A DNA stretch of 64,000 nucleotides from the NCBI GenBank assembly GCA_947625905.1, contig CANQQJ010000010.1, positions 1 to 64,000 of the forward strand, written 5' to 3'. Each line of letters begins with the position of its first letter. Within the stretch, counting starts at the first letter, position 1. The translations under genes and the position numbers were made by a program. This stretch comes from an uncultured Clostridia bacterium (GTDB lineage Bacteria; Bacillota; Clostridia; Monoglobales; Monoglobaceae). Of this stretch, positions 62,789 to 64,000 are shown one piece after another. The notes under the pieces were generated by a model that had not been told where the DNA came from, did not search any database, and was given only the letters and a program-made list of their open reading frames with translations.

Positions 62789-64000
62789 TTAAGACACGTC
62801 GATCAGATCAATATAGTTATGTCCGCTCTCGGCGATATGCTCCTTGCGTCCGCTAAGATTATCGCCGAGCAGAAGATCGAATATCTCCTGCGTCTTTTTA
62901 ACGTCGTCGGGCATGATCTTTATAAGGCGTCGCGTCTCGGGATTCATGGTGGTGCGCCACATCATGTCGGGCTGGTTCTCGCCAAGTCCCTTGCTGCGCT
63001 GGATCGTGAATTTTTGACCGTCGATTTTTTTGAGTATATCGGACTTTTCCTGCTCATTAAAAGCGAAGTATGTGTTTTTCTTTGTGTTGATCTCATAGAG
63101 CGGCGACTCGGCTATATACACGTATCCCCTTTCGATAAGAGTAGGCACAAGCCTGTAGATCATCGTGAGCACCTGTGTGCGGATATGGAATCCGTCAACG
63201 TCCGCATCGGTGCAGATTATGATCTTGCTCCAGCGAAGATTACCCAAATCAAACGAGCTCAGATCCTTGTTATGTTTTGACTTTATCTCAACGCCGCAGC
63301 CCAAGACGCGCAAAAGATCAACAATGACGTCGCTGTTAAATATCTTATCATACTCGGCTTTAAGGCAGTTAAGAATTTTTCCTCTGAGCGGTATAATGGC
63401 CTGGAACTCGCTGTCTCTGCCCAATTTGCAGGCGCCGAGAGCCGAATCTCCCTCTACGATATAGACCTCGCGTTTTTCGGGGTCCTTGCTGCGGCAGTCC
63501 ACGAATTTTTTTACTCTGTTTGCAACGTCTAAGCTGCCGCCAAGCTTTTTCTTGACGTTGATCCTGGTTTTTTCCGCAGTTTCGCGGCTGCGCTTGTTCA
63601 CGAGTATCTGAGCGGATATTTTATCGGCTTCAATCTTATTCTCTATAAAATAGATATCAAGTGTCTTGCGCAGAAAATCGGTCATGGCGTCTTGGATAAA
63701 CTTGTTGTTTATTGCCTTTTTGGTCTGATTCTCATAGCTTGTCATGGTGGAGTATGAATTGGAAACCAAAATAAGACTGTCCTGTATATCGCTGTACTGG
63801 ATCTTTCCCTCATTTTTGTTATACTTGTTTTCTGCTTTCAAATATTTGTCCACAGCGTAAACAAAGGCATTTCTGACCGCCTTGTCGGGCGAGCCGCCGT
63901 GCTCAAGGAAGCTTGAGTTATGATAATATTCGGTTGTGCTGATCTCATTTGAAAAGCAAAAAGCAAAGCTCATTTTGAGCTTGTATTCGGGCAGATCCTC
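62789..64000 (-). CDS. parE: type IIA topoisomerase subunit B (ParE-like), N-terminus beyond the window
   Basis: Open to the window edge: the frame continues from 63973 to 64000 (EDLPEYKLKM), so 403 C-terminal residues are visible and the GHKL ATPase part is missing. Visible parts are the transducer domain end and the TOPRIM domain with YIVEGDSALGACKLGRDSEFQAIIPLRGKILN and ICTDADVDGFHIRTQVLTMIYRL (Mg-binding Glu and Asp-x-Asp), and the C-terminal tail IQRSKGLGENQPDMMWRTTMNPETR. Stop at 62789 is followed by parC. Forms the A2B2 enzyme that decatenates sister chromosomes. Confidence 0.94.
   Translation of the reverse strand, partial: EDLPEYKLKMSFAFCFSNEISTTEYYHNSSFLEHGGSPDKAVRNAFVYAVDKYLKAENKYNKNEGKIQYSDIQDSLILVSNSYSTMTSYENQTKKAINNKFIQDAMTDFLRKTLDIYFIENKIEADKISAQILVNKRSRETAEKTRINVKKKLGGSLDVANRVKKFVDCRSKDPEKREVYIVEGDSALGACKLGRDSEFQAIIPLRGKILNCLKAEYDKIFNSDVIVDLLRVLGCGVEIKSKHNKDLSSFDLGNLRWSKIIICTDADVDGFHIRTQVLTMIYRLVPTLIERGYVYIAESPLYEINTKKNTYFAFNEQEKSDILKKIDGQKFTIQRSKGLGENQPDMMWRTTMNPETRRLIKIMPDDVKKTQEIFDLLLGDNLSGRKEHIAESGHNYIDLIDVS

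Noticed and set aside
1-64000. CRISPR array, prophage, transposase, tRNA or rRNA genes
   Set aside because: No spaced direct-repeat series, phage or transposase motifs, or cloverleaf-like sequences were found in the gaps, which are all under about 210 bp.

Overview
This 64 kb window is a chromosomal segment of a low-to-moderate-GC Firmicute, most likely an anaerobic gut or rumen Clostridia member. The pointers are strong AGGAGG ribosome sites, sigma-A TTGACA/TATAAT promoters with 17-18 bp spacers, S-layer homology (SLH) anchored proteins, the gene order rplS-lepB-rbgA-rnhB-yraN, smc-ftsY, a ClpE-type zinc-finger chaperone and copper-amine-oxidase-like 'stalk' domains. The combination of SLH and stalk domains with carbohydrate enzymes suggests a fibre-degrading Clostridia lineage; genus is not assignable from sequence alone. 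I see no tRNA, rRNA, CRISPR array, insertion sequence, prophage or integrase, and no stretch over 300 bp without a gene (longest gap about 200 bp).

Region 1 (1-17161, + strand) looks like a glycan-use locus. It has the tail of an SDR oxidoreductase, then three large secreted proteins that share a common plan (two ~200-residue sandwich-like modules, an Ig-like domain and a small domain ending in a C/Y-x-F/Y-L-W motif). The second carries a clan GH-A glycosidase domain and the third has three C-terminal SLH repeats. Then come a second SLH protein with its repeats at the N-terminus, a three-gene sugar ABC importer without its own ATPase, and a leaderless (cytoplasmic) GH16 enzyme. A terminator closes the locus. 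The simplest model is capture and cutting of a polysaccharide at the S-layer, import of oligosaccharides and internal cleavage.

Region 2 (17263-24772) has proB with a perfect consensus promoter and a secreted GH26-like protein on +. Convergent to them is a minus-strand group aspartate aminotransferase-purB-proC-tmcAL. Region 3 (24823-35732, minus) is housekeeping: rplS-lepB-rbgA-rnhB-yraN, and clpE-like-smc-ftsY. Region 4 (35792-42385, mostly +) holds a divergent MocR-type regulator that has lost its PLP-binding residues, a DUF4867-type protein, uppP, argGH and a small transaldolase.

Region 5 (42414-45007, minus) has a membrane acyltransferase and a paired half-size chromate transporter. Region 6 (45066-53075, +) is a branched-chain amino-acid cluster ilvB-ilvN-ilvC-cimA-leuC-leuD-leuB, wired for isoleucine via citramalate; no leuA, ilvD or ilvA is present. 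Region 7 (53082-64000, minus) has a stalk-domain secreted protein, an amino-acid ABC importer, three envelope-type membrane proteins (one O-antigen-ligase-like), and the topoisomerase IV-like pair parE (cut by the window edge) and parC.

The most unusual items are the repeated-module surface protein trio, the MocR-type regulator with a Tyr at the PLP-lysine position, and the signal peptidase I with a 257-residue low-complexity N-terminal extension.
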